Source: Sporichthyaceae bacterium
Lineage (GTDB): Bacteria; Actinomycetota; Actinomycetes; Sporichthyales; Sporichthyaceae
DNA length: 63,795 bases
Direction: 5' to 3'
NCBI GenBank assembly: GCA_036493475.1
Contig: DASXPS010000165.1
Span: 1 to 63,795, forward strand
In this document: positions 26,407-35,057 of the stretch, piece by piece
Numbering within the stretch: the first letter of the stretch is position 1
Layout of the letters: the number at the start of each line of letters is the position of its first letter
Notes under the pieces: generated by a model
Told to the model about the DNA's origin: nothing
The model's database searches: none
The model's input: the letters and a program-made list of their open reading frames with translations, nothing else
Program-made: the position numbers and the translations under genes

Positions 26407-26829
26407 TCAGGCGGCCGTGAACCATGCCGCGGGTCGCTGTGCGACCTCCGCGGCGTCGGCCGGCGCGAAGCTCACCCGCTGGTCGCACACGTAGGAGTTC
26501 CAGGTGCCGTCCGCGCCCGGATGTAACCGGCACATCAGCTGCGGCCCCTCGTCGAGCTTCACGATGCCGATGCAGTACGGCGGTTCGACGTCGAACGCGC
26601 TGGGCGCACCCATGCGCAGAATCGTGAAGGTCTGTAGTTGACCGGCGCCGCTCACCTGCTGCCAGTCGAGGCTGCCACTGAAGCAGTTCGGGCAGCGGTA
26701 CTTCGGGTACATGATCGCCGTCGCGCAGTCGTTGCATTTCTGCACGATCAACCGGCCCTCGGCCAACGCGGCCGCGAACGGCCCCGTCAGCTCGTCGGCA
26801 TTTTGGATGTAACCAGTGTCGACGCTCAT
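26407..26829 (-). CDS. DUF35 OB-fold / zinc-ribbon protein
   Basis: 140 residues. The rubredoxin-like zinc ribbon has four Cys, CNDC and CPNC (CNDCATAIMYPKYRCPNC), followed by the OB-fold (GQLQTFTILRMG, YCIGIVKLDEGP). DUF35 proteins partner with thiolase-fold enzymes; in the steroid Ltp2-ChsH2 complex the DUF35 part is needed for aldolase activity. It sits next to a Cys-less thiolase-like gene, to which it is linked by a 26-codon mini-ORF. Confidence 0.85.
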   Translation of the reverse strand: MSVDTGYIQNADELTGPFAAALAEGRLIVQKCNDCATAIMYPKYRCPNCFSGSLDWQQVSGAGQLQTFTILRMGAPSAFDVEPPYCIGIVKLDEGPQLMCRLHPGADGTWNSYVCDQRVSFAPADAAEVAQRPAAWFTAA

Positions 26830-26906
26830 CGCTGCACCCTCGATCGCCCGCGCGGGCCGTAGGTGGCGGGCACTGTGACATTGATTCGTTCGCTACGCTC
26901 GCTCAT
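26826..26906 (-). other. Mini-ORF starting MSERSERI bridging two genes (repeat copy 2)
   Basis: A 26-codon frame. Its ATG overlaps the thiolase-like stop (ATGA) and its TGA overlaps the DUF35 ATG (ATGA). Its first 25 nt are the second copy of the element at 4044-4068, with 3 mismatches. After MSERSERI the peptide is unrelated (NVTVPATYGPRGRSRVQR). The same double overlap in both copies suggests a translational relay (inference). Confidence 0.5.
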
Positions 26907-28123
26907 CGGGTCGCCCTCTCCAGCATCATGATCTGCGCGTCCATGTACGAGCCGCCGCTGCCGCCGACGATGCACCGTTGCGCATTCGGCACCTGGCGCT
27001 CCGGGCCGGCCCGATGCAGCAGTTGGCGGATACCTTCAATCAGCAGCGCGGTGCCGCCGCCGACGCCGGTGTGCCCGGCGGAGAGCAGACCACCGTTGGT
27101 GTTCAACGGGAACTGCCCACCCGGGGAGAACCGGCCCTTGTAGAACTCCCGCGCCGCCTCGCCCTTCGGGGAAATGCGCAGGCCTTCCACGGCGATGGCG
27201 AGCACGGCGGCGTAGGAGTCGTAGACCTCGCCGAGGTCGGCGTCCTCCGGACCCCAGCTCGCCGCCTCGTAGGCCTCCTTCGCCGCTTCCACCCAACCGA
27301 GCACGCCCAAGTCCGCGTCCTGACCGGCGGAGTAGTGCGACACGCAACCGCCGGAGCCGCCGATGCGCACCCACGCGTCGTGGCGCTTCGCGGCCTCCGT
27401 CGCGCTGGTCATCACGAACGCACCGGCGCCGTCGGCGAGGAACGGGCATTCGTAGGCGTGAATCGGGTCGGAGATCAACTTGGAGGCGAGAATCTTTTCC
27501 GCGGTCAGCGCCTTCTCGTAGTACATGGCGTTCGGGTTCAGGTTCGCCCAGGCGCGCAGCGCGACGCAGATGGCGGCCATTTCCTCGGCGCTCGATCCGG
27601 ACTGGTGCATGTACCGCTGGGTGATCAGACCGCCGATCGCGTTGAATTGCAGGCCGGTCGGCGCCTCCCACTCCTTCGGAATGCCGTTGACCGAGAGCAT
27701 GTCGATCATTGCCTGCAGATCGGCCGAGCCCCACCGCTCGGAGTACACGACGAGCACGTTACGGGCCTGCCCCGAGGCAACCAGGCCGGCGGCCATCCGG
27801 GTGGCGTTGTCCGAGGTGGAACCCCCGGAGTGCACCATCACCGAGCTCTTCACCCGGCCGTGCAGACCGAGCTCCTCGGCGACCCGGCTGAAGATCAGGT
27901 CGGCCTGGTCCGCAATGCCGTGCAGACAGGGAATGAGCACGATCTGGTCGATGTCCGTGTGCGCCAACTGCGCGTCGGAGATCGCCCGCGCGGAGGCCTC
28001 GACGATTTGCGCCATGAAGCCGCGTTCGCGGTACACCCCGGACGGGATCTCTCCGATGCCGATGAATGCGGCGTCGTTGGCGCTGCCCGGCTCTGGATAG
28101 GGCGGGGTCCACACTTCGGTCAT
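26903..28123 (-). CDS. Cys-less thiolase-like protein, candidate Ltp2-type aldolase
   Basis: 406 residues, thiolase fold. Where thiolases have the nucleophilic Cys (N-x3-A-C-A), this protein reads MVHSGGSTSDNA, with Ser99 at that place. The HD motif is replaced by VYDSYAAV (Tyr301, Tyr304), while the C-terminal His is kept (GGLLSAGHTGVGGG). Loss of the Cys plus tyrosines in the pocket is the pattern described for the steroid side-chain aldolase Ltp2. The adjacent DUF35 and MaoC genes match the partners of that system. A retro-aldol C-C cleavage of a beta-hydroxyacyl-CoA is predicted; thiolysis is unlikely. Confidence 0.75.
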   Translation of the reverse strand: MTEVWTPPYPEPGSANDAAFIGIGEIPSGVYRERGFMAQIVEASARAISDAQLAHTDIDQIVLIPCLHGIADQADLIFSRVAEELGLHGRVKSSVMVHSGGSTSDNATRMAAGLVASGQARNVLVVYSERWGSADLQAMIDMLSVNGIPKEWEAPTGLQFNAIGGLITQRYMHQSGSSAEEMAAICVALRAWANLNPNAMYYEKALTAEKILASKLISDPIHAYECPFLADGAGAFVMTSATEAAKRHDAWVRIGGSGGCVSHYSAGQDADLGVLGWVEAAKEAYEAASWGPEDADLGEVYDSYAAVLAIAVEGLRISPKGEAAREFYKGRFSPGGQFPLNTNGGLLSAGHTGVGGGTALLIEGIRQLLHRAGPERQVPNAQRCIVGGSGGSYMDAQIMMLERATR

Positions 28124-28126
28124 GTC

Positions 28127-28606
28127 TCAGCCCTCCAGGGGCGTGCGGCGGCGGGCGAGCATGATCCAGTGGAACGTCATCACCGTCTCGTCCTTCTGAT
28201 TGATCACGTCGTAGTCGACGTGGAGAACTCCGTACTTCGGGCTCTTGTGCGCCTGGACCTCGGAGACCGTGGCCCGTACCCGCAGCGTGTCGCCGGAGAT
28301 GACCGGCGCAGTGGCCTTCAACGAGCGGCACTCCAGCAGCGCCTCGATGCAGGTGCCGTACCAACCGCTGGTGCCGACCAGGCCGACCGCGATGCACATG
28401 GTCAGCGGACCGTGTGCGATTCGAGTGCCGAATCGGGTCCCGGAGGCGTACATCTCGTCCACGTGCAACGGATACTGATCACCCGTCAGACCCGCGAACA
28501 GGTTAATGTCGGCGGTGTCCACGGTCCGGCCGTTGGTGATGATGAAGTCGCCCGCCGCGAAGTCCTCGAAGGCGCGCTGCGGTGGCGCCCACTGGCGTTC
28601 GGTCAT
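28127..28606 (-). CDS. MaoC-type (R)-specific enoyl-CoA hydratase
   Basis: 159 residues in a single hot-dog domain with the hydratase-2 motif intact: FAGLTGDQYPLHVDEMYA holds the catalytic Asp and His, followed by IAHGPLTM. It would hydrate a 2-enoyl-CoA to the (R)-3-hydroxyacyl-CoA, the right substrate for the neighbouring aldolase-like protein. It could also supply PHA synthase, as PhaJ does. The start overlaps the dehydrogenase stop (ATGA), and 3 nt separate it from the next gene. Confidence 0.85.
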   Translation of the reverse strand: MTERQWAPPQRAFEDFAAGDFIITNGRTVDTADINLFAGLTGDQYPLHVDEMYASGTRFGTRIAHGPLTMCIAVGLVGTSGWYGTCIEALLECRSLKATAPVISGDTLRVRATVSEVQAHKSPKYGVLHVDYDVINQKDETVMTFHWIMLARRRTPLEG

Positions 28607-29745
28607 CCGGACAGCCCCATGTGGCGCGCGATCACGGTCTTCTGGATCTCGTTGGCCCCGCCGCCGACCATGCCGTGCTTGGCCTCGCGGAAGTACCGCT
28701 CCATGTCGTACTCCGGCAGTTGGGCGTAGCCGCCGTAGGCCTGCATGCCGTTGGTGGCGATCCGGAACGCGGTCTCGGCAGCGAACACCTTCGCCATTGA
28801 CACCTCCTTGGAGGCCTTTTCGCCGCGCTGCATCTTGGTCGCCGCGTTGAAGACCAACAAGCGGGCGGCAGTCAGCGCCGTTTCGTCCTCGGCCATCCGG
28901 TGCTTGAGCACCTGCAGGCTCGACAGCGGCCGGCCGAAGGCGATCCGCTCTTTCGTGTACTTGATGGTGTCGTCCAAGGCAGTGCGCGCGTTGCCGACAT
29001 AGCTGGCGGCCAGGCCGAGGCGCTCGTAGTCAAGGTGCTCGCCGATGTACTTCCAGCCCTCGCCGATCGCGCCGACGACGTTCGAGTCCGGCACCCGCAC
29101 GTCGGTCAGGAAAATCTCGGTGGTGCCCAAGCTCCGTCGCACCATCGTGGGCATCTTGCGGATGTCCAGCCCTTCGGACGTGTTCGGCATCAGGAACGTG
29201 CTGAGCCCGCCGTGGCGGTCCGGCCCGGTGCGGGCGAGCATGAAGATCCAGGCGCCGGGCAGATGGGCACCCGAGCACCACGTCTTGTTCCCGTTGAGCA
29301 CCCAGTCCCGGCCGTCGTGCTCGGCTTTGGTGCTGACGTTGGCAGCGTCCGACCCGGCTTCCGGCTCACTGATCGAGATCGAGAACCGCCGCTCGCCGCT
29401 CAGGAACGCCGGGATGTGCTCGGCCCGCTGCTCCGGTGTGCCATGCGCCACGACGTTGCTGATGGTGAACATTGACGTCATCAGGCAGGCGGCGGTGTCC
29501 AGGCTGTACTTGGCGATGGCCTCGCAGAAGATCGCGTACATCACCGGGTCCGCGTCGACCCCGCCCAGCTCCTCGGGGACCAACATCCCGAGCCAGCCGT
29601 TGGCGGCGGCCTTGCCGTAGATCTCGTCGGGAAAATCCCGGTTCTGGTCGTGCTCGCGGGTGTACTCGCGCCCCACCTCTTTCTCCATGAAGCGGTGGAG
29701 TGTGTCCTTCCACGCGATCTGTTCGTCGGTGTGCCGGAAGTCCAC
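28603..29745 (-). CDS. Acyl-CoA dehydrogenase
   Basis: 380 residues. FAD/substrate motifs are [17 protein letters not shown] and [20 protein letters not shown]. The usual catalytic Glu in YEGT is absent (VGGGANEIQ). Instead a Glu lies in LDYERLGLA (Glu241), the position used by isovaleryl-CoA and long-chain dehydrogenases, which suggests a branched or bulky substrate. It is the first gene of the operon MaoC, thiolase-like, DUF35, acyl-CoA synthetase, crotonase. It is divergent from the 6-oxocamphor hydrolase-like gene over an operator-like repeat. Confidence 0.9.
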   Translation of the reverse strand: MDFRHTDEQIAWKDTLHRFMEKEVGREYTREHDQNRDFPDEIYGKAAANGWLGMLVPEELGGVDADPVMYAIFCEAIAKYSLDTAACLMTSMFTISNVVAHGTPEQRAEHIPAFLSGERRFSISISEPEAGSDAANVSTKAEHDGRDWVLNGNKTWCSGAHLPGAWIFMLARTGPDRHGGLSTFLMPNTSEGLDIRKMPTMVRRSLGTTEIFLTDVRVPDSNVVGAIGEGWKYIGEHLDYERLGLAASYVGNARTALDDTIKYTKERIAFGRPLSSLQVLKHRMAEDETALTAARLLVFNAATKMQRGEKASKEVSMAKVFAAETAFRIATNGMQAYGGYAQLPEYDMERYFREAKHGMVGGGANEIQKTVIARHMGLSG

Positions 29746-29794
29746 AGCAACTCCTCGCGATGGGGGCGGGATGGAGATCTACCGCCCACCCTAG

Positions 29795-29809
29795 ACAATC
29801 GTTCGTTAG
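29795..29809. promoter_or_regulatory. TetR-type operator-like site between divergent catabolic genes
   Basis: ACAATCGTTCGTTAG, identical over 15 nt to the site at 14929-14943. It lies in the 80-bp gap between the acyl-CoA dehydrogenase operon and the 6-oxocamphor hydrolase-like gene, 16 nt before the latter's ATG, so one site could control both directions. Confidence 0.55.
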
Positions 29810-29825
29810 AGGGGAAGAGTGGACC

Positions 29826-30647
29826 ATGACAACCCGTACGCCGCCGCCCGGAGGACGCCCAATGACGCGCATCGCCCCGACCTTCGACGACTACAAGGAC
29901 TCCTTCGCGAACGTCGAGTTCGAACGTCACGACGGCGTCCTCGAGATGACGCTGCACACCGAGGGCAAGCCGCTGGTGTGGAGTTCGACCTCGCACGACG
30001 AGATCGCTTATGCCTTCGACAATGTGGCGAACGACCCCGACAACAAGGTCGTGATCCTCACCGGCTCCGGTGATGCGTGGTGTCCGGAGATCGACTTCAG
30101 TTCGTTCGACCTCTCGACGGCCGGCGCCTGGGCGGAGGTCATCCACGAGGGTCAGCGCCTGCTCAATTGCATGCTGGCGATCCAGGTGCCGATCATCGCC
30201 GCGGTCAATGGGCCAGTGCTCAACCACCCGGAGATCCCGGTGCTGGCTGACATCGTGCTGGCCTCGGAAACGGCGACTTTCAGCGACTCCCCGCACTTCG
30301 CCTCCGGCATCGTCCCCGGCGATGGCGCCCACATCGTGTGGACCCATGTGCTGGGCCCCAACCGCGGCCGATACTTCTTGCTCACCGGGCAGGAACTGAA
30401 CGCCCGACAGGCGCTGGAGTACGGCGTCGTGTCGGAGGTGCTGTCGCCGGATGCCCTGCTGCCGCGCGCCCGCGAGCACGCCGCCAACATCGCGGCCAAG
30501 ACGCCCCTGGCCCGTCGCTACGCGCGGGCTGTGCTCACCCGCGAATGGAAGCGACTCATGCACGACAACCTGGGCTTCGGCATCGCGCACGAGGCGCTCG
30601 GGGTGCTCGATCTGATGGACCACATGAAGGCACAGGCAGACGCCTGA
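29826..30647 (+). CDS. 6-oxocamphor hydrolase-like crotonase (beta-diketone hydrolase)
   Basis: 273 residues, crotonase superfamily. From memory of the Rhodococcus 6-oxocamphor hydrolase (CamK/OCH), blocks such as VNGPVxNHPEIPV, [10 protein letters not shown] and [14 protein letters not shown] match closely. The four residues known to matter there (His122, His145, Asp154, Glu244) all have equivalents at a constant +12 offset: His134, His157, Asp166, Glu256. OCH cleaves a carbon-carbon bond of a bicyclic 1,3-diketone by a retro-Claisen reaction. The same reaction type on a related cyclic diketone is likely; the substrate is not proven. It is monocistronic and ends at a strong hairpin. Confidence 0.85.
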   Translation: MTTRTPPPGGRPMTRIAPTFDDYKDSFANVEFERHDGVLEMTLHTEGKPLVWSSTSHDEIAYAFDNVANDPDNKVVILTGSGDAWCPEIDFSSFDLSTAGAWAEVIHEGQRLLNCMLAIQVPIIAAVNGPVLNHPEIPVLADIVLASETATFSDSPHFASGIVPGDGAHIVWTHVLGPNRGRYFLLTGQELNARQALEYGVVSEVLSPDALLPRAREHAANIAAKTPLARRYARAVLTREWKRLMHDNLGFGIAHEALGVLDLMDHMKAQADA

Positions 30648-30658
30648 TCGGCACTGAT

Positions 30659-30696
30659 GCCGCGGCCCCCACACGGTGACGTGTGGGGGCCGCGGC
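30659..30696. terminator. Bidirectional intrinsic terminator hairpin
   Basis: A perfect 17-bp stem, GCCGCGGCCCCCACACG (30659-30675) with CGTGTGGGGGCCGCGGC (30680-30696), and a GTGA loop. It sits between the converging ends of the 6-oxocamphor hydrolase-like gene and the SDR that ends the Baeyer-Villiger operon. There is no marked T-run. Confidence 0.85.
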
Positions 30697-30701
30697 GTTG
30701 C

Positions 30702-31538
30702 TCACAGCTTGGCCATGAATCCCGCGTCGACGGGCAGGGTCACCCCGGTCACATAGCGCGCCTCGTCCGAGGCGAGCCACAACACCGCGTTGGAGATGTC
30801 GACGGCCTGCATCCACGGGATCGGCAGCAGGTTCATCGCGGTGAAGGTGTCGCCGAAGTCCTCGAGGCGCGGGTTTTCCACGCCGGGCGCGAACGCGGCG
30901 TGGATGGCCGCGTTGTCGATCATCTTGGTGAACGTGGAACTCGGGTGCACGCTGTTCACCCGGATGAAGTGCGGCGCGAGCTCGTTGGCCAGCGTGCGCA
31001 TCAAACCGACCACCGCATGCTTGGCCATGTTGTAGTGCACCTGGTTCGGGAAACCCTTCAGGCCGGCGACCGAGCTGGTGAGCACAATCGACCCGCCGGT
31101 CCCCTGCTCGATGAGCCGCGGCACGGTGGCCTTGCAGGCGTAGTACGCGCCGTGCATCTGCACGTCGATCATGTCGCGGTAGGTGTCCTCGGGCAGCTCG
31201 GTGAAAAGCCCGGCGGACCAGATCCCGGCATTCGAGCTGACGATGTCCAGTCGGCCGAGTTCGGCGATGCCGGAGTCGACGGCGGCCTGCAACTGACCGA
31301 GATCTCGGACGTCGGCCTTGGCGATCACCATGCGGCGGTCGAGCTTCTCGACCAGCGCCGCGGTTTCCTCGAGCTCGTCCAAAGTGCCCAGCTCGTAGGG
31401 GACGGACCCGATCGGCTCGCAGATGTCGACGCCGATGATGTCGGCGCCCTCTTCGGCCATGCGGATGGCGTGAGCGCGGCCTTGGCCCCGCGCAGCCCCG
31501 GTGATGAAAGCGACCTTGCCCTTAAGACGTCCAGCCAC
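30702..31538 (-). CDS. Mycofactocin-type SDR (carveol dehydrogenase-like)
   Basis: 278 residues. The start GRLKGKVAFITGAARGQGRA, the motif VDICEPIGSVPYELGT and the inserted LDELEETAALVEKLDRRMVI mark the mycofactocin-associated SDR subfamily, whose members hold NAD tightly and include carveol dehydrogenase of limonene-degrading Rhodococcus. The active site is SSNAGIWS, SIVLTSSVAG, HYNMAKHAV. It oxidises alcohols, often terpenoid, with mycofactocin as acceptor. No mycofactocin biosynthesis genes lie in this window. It is the last gene of the operon starting at 34926. Confidence 0.85.
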   Translation of the reverse strand: MAGRLKGKVAFITGAARGQGRAHAIRMAEEGADIIGVDICEPIGSVPYELGTLDELEETAALVEKLDRRMVIAKADVRDLGQLQAAVDSGIAELGRLDIVSSNAGIWSAGLFTELPEDTYRDMIDVQMHGAYYACKATVPRLIEQGTGGSIVLTSSVAGLKGFPNQVHYNMAKHAVVGLMRTLANELAPHFIRVNSVHPSSTFTKMIDNAAIHAAFAPGVENPRLEDFGDTFTAMNLLPIPWMQAVDISNAVLWLASDEARYVTGVTLPVDAGFMAKL

Positions 31539-31565
31539 GTGTGTGCTCCTTGTGATAGAGGTCGG

Positions 31566-32534
31566 TCAGGAATTGCGCCAATGCTCCATGGGCGACCCGG
31601 CGACCGGAGATCGCAACACGTAGACGGCCGGGTTGCCCAGGCCGCCCAGGTACAGCGTCTTCAGGTCCGGTCCGCCGAAAGCAAGGCTGGACAGGTTGGC
31701 CATCCGGGACCCACGGCTCTGCGCGATCTGATCGAAGGTCAGATCGCCCATGGCGTAGGCCGCGACCGCCTCGTGGGCCCGGGGACCGACGTCGGAGAAC
31801 ACAACGCTCCACGTCAGATCCGCTGCCACGCGGATCAGGCGGTTGGTGATGACGCTGGTGACCCAGAGGGCACCCTCGGCGTCGAATGCCAGGCCGTCGG
31901 GGAAGGTGTCCCCGCCGAAATTGATCGGAACCGGATTGGACAACGCGCTGTCCGGCGCCACGTCGAAGCGCGTGGTTCGGCACGCGAAGGTCTCGTTGAC
32001 GAACAGGTGCCGGCCGTCGGGTGAGATCCGCAGCTCGTTCGTCCAGTTCAACCCGTCGGCCGCCACGCTGACCGTGCCGTCCTGCACCAGCAGGATCTGG
32101 CCGCTGTTCTCCTCGGCGGTGTAGTGCTGGTGGTTGCGCGTCCGGGCACTGATGGTGATCCAGGCCCGGTCGCCGTCCAGCAACACGAAGTTGGTGTGGG
32201 GGACCCGGCGGCCGTCGAGCTCCGTCGCAAACGGGCGGGCCTCGCCGTGGCGGCCAACCCGCCAGACACCGCCGCCCCTGCCCAAGTTGGCGAACAGGAA
32301 GTCGCCCCCGGGCGTCAGCGCGAACCCGTTCGGGCGGAAGCCCTGTCCGATGAGATCCGCCTCCACGGCGGGACCGGTCGTCCCGTCGGGTGCGATCCGC
32401 GCGATGCCCAACGTCCAGTCGCAGGTGTAGAGCGCACCGTCGGGCGCGGCCAGTACGCACTCCGGCCGGTTCAGTCCGTGCCCAAGTGGCGCGAGGTCCT
32501 CGAGCCGGAACGGCTCGATCTCGGTCAGGGTCAT
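31566..32534 (-). CDS. SMP-30/gluconolactonase-like beta-propeller lactonase
   Basis: 322 residues. Metal-ligand motifs of the SMP-30 family are visible: NRPECVLAAPDG (Glu), GLNWTNELRISPDG (Asn) and FPDGLAFDAEG (Asp). Such calcium-dependent enzymes hydrolyse lactones. Its ATG overlaps the stop of the SDR that follows the Baeyer-Villiger monooxygenase, which supports the role of opening the lactone that enzyme would form. The stop lies 27 nt before the next SDR. Confidence 0.82.
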   Translation of the reverse strand: MTLTEIEPFRLEDLAPLGHGLNRPECVLAAPDGALYTCDWTLGIARIAPDGTTGPAVEADLIGQGFRPNGFALTPGGDFLFANLGRGGGVWRVGRHGEARPFATELDGRRVPHTNFVLLDGDRAWITISARTRNHQHYTAEENSGQILLVQDGTVSVAADGLNWTNELRISPDGRHLFVNETFACRTTRFDVAPDSALSNPVPINFGGDTFPDGLAFDAEGALWVTSVITNRLIRVAADLTWSVVFSDVGPRAHEAVAAYAMGDLTFDQIAQSRGSRMANLSSLAFGGPDLKTLYLGGLGNPAVYVLRSPVAGSPMEHWRNS

Positions 32535-33277
32535 AGCGCCAGGTAGCCGCCGTCGACGGGGATCGTGACCCCGGTGACGTAGGTGGACATGTCGGAGGCC
32601 AGAAAGAGGGCGGGACCGGCGATCTCGTGCGTCTCCCCCACCCGGCCCAGTGGCACTCGCTGGAGGAACTTCGCGTTGCCGTCCCCCTCGACCGTCATCA
32701 GGCCGCTCTTCATCCGCCCCGGTGCCAGCCCGTTCGCTCGCCCGCCGGTCGGCCCCAGAGTGCGGGCGAAATATTGCACCAGGGAGCGGATGGCCGCCTT
32801 GGTGGCGCCGTAGGCGGCGCTGGACCGCGGCGCCGAGAACCCGGCGATCGACGACAGGAAGATCATGCTGGCGCCGGGGTGCTTCATGGCGTCCAGCACC
32901 GAGACGGACATGTCCCACTGCCCGGTGAGATTGACGCTGAGAACTTGGTCCCACACCTGCATCTGATCGGGATCGCCCGGTCGGCTGCGGGGCGATATGC
33001 CGGCGTTGTTGACCAGCACGTCGATCTTGCCGTGATACTGCTCGGAAATCCGGGCACCGAACGCCATGACGGCCTCGCGATCACCGATGTCGAGGGTCTC
33101 GGCAACGGCGGAACCACCATCGGCCACGATCTTGGCGGCCATCGTCTCGGCGGCGTCGGCGTGCCGATCGACGACCACGACGTGCGCCCCTTCGCCGGCC
33201 AGGGCGATCGAGATGGCCGAGCCCAATCCGCCACCGCCGCCGGTCACCACCGCCGTCTTGCCGGCCAACGAAATCAT
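32531..33277 (-). CDS. SDR oxidoreductase
   Basis: 248-residue classical SDR. The cofactor motif is TGGGGGLG, then VLVNNAGIS, catalytic Ser in IFLSSIAGF, AAYGATKAA, and C-terminal YVTGVTIPVDGGY. In the catalytic neighbourhood the usual RVNxxxPG is RANGLAPGR, a small deviation. ATGA overlaps join it to both the Baeyer-Villiger monooxygenase before it and the lactonase after it. It probably oxidises the alcohol that gives the ketone substrate, or a hydroxy acid after lactone opening. Confidence 0.82.
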   Translation of the reverse strand: MISLAGKTAVVTGGGGGLGSAISIALAGEGAHVVVVDRHADAAETMAAKIVADGGSAVAETLDIGDREAVMAFGARISEQYHGKIDVLVNNAGISPRSRPGDPDQMQVWDQVLSVNLTGQWDMSVSVLDAMKHPGASMIFLSSIAGFSAPRSSAAYGATKAAIRSLVQYFARTLGPTGGRANGLAPGRMKSGLMTVEGDGNAKFLQRVPLGRVGETHEIAGPALFLASDMSTYVTGVTIPVDGGYLAL

Positions 33278-34926
33278 CGGAGTTCCCGGCCCGACATGAG
33301 GTAGCCCTTGTAGTCGTGCTCGCGCACGTCGTCGCAATATTCCCGGAACCGTGGATTGCCACCGACGAACAGCAGCACCTCTCGCTTGTCGCGGCCCTCG
33401 AGGTTCTGGTTGACCCCGGTGAACCAGGAGTTGGTCTGACCCAGGAGCAGCTTGCTCTGCAGCTTCCCGGCGTAGGCCGTAAAGGCCTCAGCGGCGGCGA
33501 CCTCTGCTTCGATGCGCTCGACACCGTTCTTCTGCGCGTGCTCCATCATTTCGCTGAGCCAGTCGACGGCCAGCGCCGAGCAGCGCGGGATGTTGCAGAA
33601 GGTGGCACCGCTCTGCGGTCCGACCAGCGTGAAGAAGTTGGGGAAGCCGGGAGTCTGCATGCCCATGTAGGTCCTGATGCCCTGGTCCCAGTCATCCTTC
33701 AGCGCGGTGCCGCCCGTCCCGCGGATGTCGATGTGGTTCCACGATCCCTTGATCGCATCGAAGCCAGTGGCGTAGATGATGACGTCGAGCTCGTGCAGGC
33801 CTTCCGGGGTCTCGATGCCGTCGGGGGTGATGCGGGTGATCGACGTTGAGTGCAGGTCGACAGCCGTGACGTTGTCCTGGTTGTAGACCTCGTAATAGTT
33901 GGTCTCGAGTGGGACCCGCTTCATCCCGAACCCGTGGTCCTTGGGGATCAGGATGTCGGCGACCCGGGGGTCGTTGACCCGATCCCGGATCTTCTGCGCC
34001 ACGAACTCGGACACGTACTTGTTCGCCTCGGGGTCGGACAGAACGTCCTGATAATTCCCGAGCCACAGCGAGAAGCCGGGTCCCTGATAGAGCTCCTCCA
34101 GCTTGGCGTCGCGCTCCTCTTTGGGGACGTCGAACAGGTTCTGCAGGATGAACTCGTGCCGGTAGCCGGCGAGGGACGCATCGCACTGGGCAATGAACTC
34201 GGGATAGTTGGACTTGATGTCGTCCATCCGCTCCTGCGTCATGGGCCCGTTGCCAAGAGGCGTGCACCAGCTGGGGTCACGCACGAACACCGTCAGGTGC
34301 CCGGCGACCTTTGCCAGCTCCTGGATCACCTGCACGCCGGTCGATCCCACGCCGACCACGGCCACGCGCTTGCCGGTGAAGTCCCGTTCGGCAGGACCCA
34401 GCCCGTTGGGGTCGCGCGGCCAGGCAGCCGTGTGAATGCTCTCGCCCTTGAAGGTGTTGATGCCGGGGATCTTGGGCATCTGGGGCCAGGACAGGGGCCC
34501 GAGTGCCGAGAAGACGAAGCGCGCCGTCACCGGCGAGCGGTGCGGCTGCACGAAACCCAGTGTCCAGTGGTTGTTCTCCTCGTCCCAGATCGCGCTGTTG
34601 ACCTTGGCGTTGAAGATGAAGTCCTTGCGGATATCCATGATCTCGGCAGCGCGATGGATGTACGCCAGGACGTCGGGCTGGGCAGCAAAACGCTCCGGCC
34701 AATCCCACTCCTGCATGAGCTGGTCGTTCCAGAAGTAGCCGTAGATTTCGCTCTCGGAGTCGGTGCGGCAACCGGGGTAGCGGTTGTGGTGCCAGACCCC
34801 GCCGATGTCGTCAGAACCCTCGACCCCGAGCACCCGATAGCCCATCTCGCGCAGTCGGTAGGCCTGGTAGAGCCCGGTCAGCCCGGCGCCGATCACGACG
34901 GCGTCGAAGTCTGCGGCTTTCGTCAT
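33274..34926 (-). CDS. Type I Baeyer-Villiger monooxygenase
   Basis: 550 residues with two Rossmann motifs, GAGLTGLYQAYRL for FAD and GVGSTGVQVIQEL for NADPH. Between them is the BVMO fingerprint F-x-G-x3-H-x3-W-P as FKGESIHTAAWP (from Phe159). The N-terminal GGVWHHNRYPGCRTDSESE is also typical of cyclohexanone-monooxygenase relatives. It inserts oxygen beside a ketone to give an ester or lactone. AAGGAAG precedes the ATG. It leads the operon BVMO-SDR-lactonase-SDR, behind a perfect 16-bp palindromic operator-like site. Confidence 0.92.
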   Translation of the reverse strand: MTKAADFDAVVIGAGLTGLYQAYRLREMGYRVLGVEGSDDIGGVWHHNRYPGCRTDSESEIYGYFWNDQLMQEWDWPERFAAQPDVLAYIHRAAEIMDIRKDFIFNAKVNSAIWDEENNHWTLGFVQPHRSPVTARFVFSALGPLSWPQMPKIPGINTFKGESIHTAAWPRDPNGLGPAERDFTGKRVAVVGVGSTGVQVIQELAKVAGHLTVFVRDPSWCTPLGNGPMTQERMDDIKSNYPEFIAQCDASLAGYRHEFILQNLFDVPKEERDAKLEELYQGPGFSLWLGNYQDVLSDPEANKYVSEFVAQKIRDRVNDPRVADILIPKDHGFGMKRVPLETNYYEVYNQDNVTAVDLHSTSITRITPDGIETPEGLHELDVIIYATGFDAIKGSWNHIDIRGTGGTALKDDWDQGIRTYMGMQTPGFPNFFTLVGPQSGATFCNIPRCSALAVDWLSEMMEHAQKNGVERIEAEVAAAEAFTAYAGKLQSKLLLGQTNSWFTGVNQNLEGRDKREVLLFVGGNPRFREYCDDVREHDYKGYLMSGRELR

Positions 34927-34993
34927 GTGCACTTCCTTTTCAGCAGCTGGGCGCCGCGCTCCCGACCGAAGGAGGAGTGCAAGTCGCAGCCTC

Positions 34994-35041
34994 ACGAACG
35001 ATCGTTCGTCTTACGGTACACGGGCAGGTGGCCATGCTCAA
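34994..35041 (-). promoter_or_regulatory. Promoter and perfect palindromic operator before the BVMO operon
   Basis: ACGAACGATCGTTCGT (34994-35009) is a perfect 16-bp palindrome, the best copy of the motif in the window. Upstream on the minus strand are TTGAGC (35036-35041), 17 nt, then TACCGT (35013-35018). Transcription would start inside the palindrome, a classical repressor arrangement. Confidence 0.65.
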
Positions 35042-35057
35042 GTGGCTTGCGTGACCC

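Noticed and set aside
26978-28729. A 583-codon plus-strand frame over the thiolase-like and MaoC genes
   Set aside because: Low-complexity His/Arg/Gly/Val translation typical of antisense frames in high-GC DNA; the minus-strand genes have family motifs throughout.
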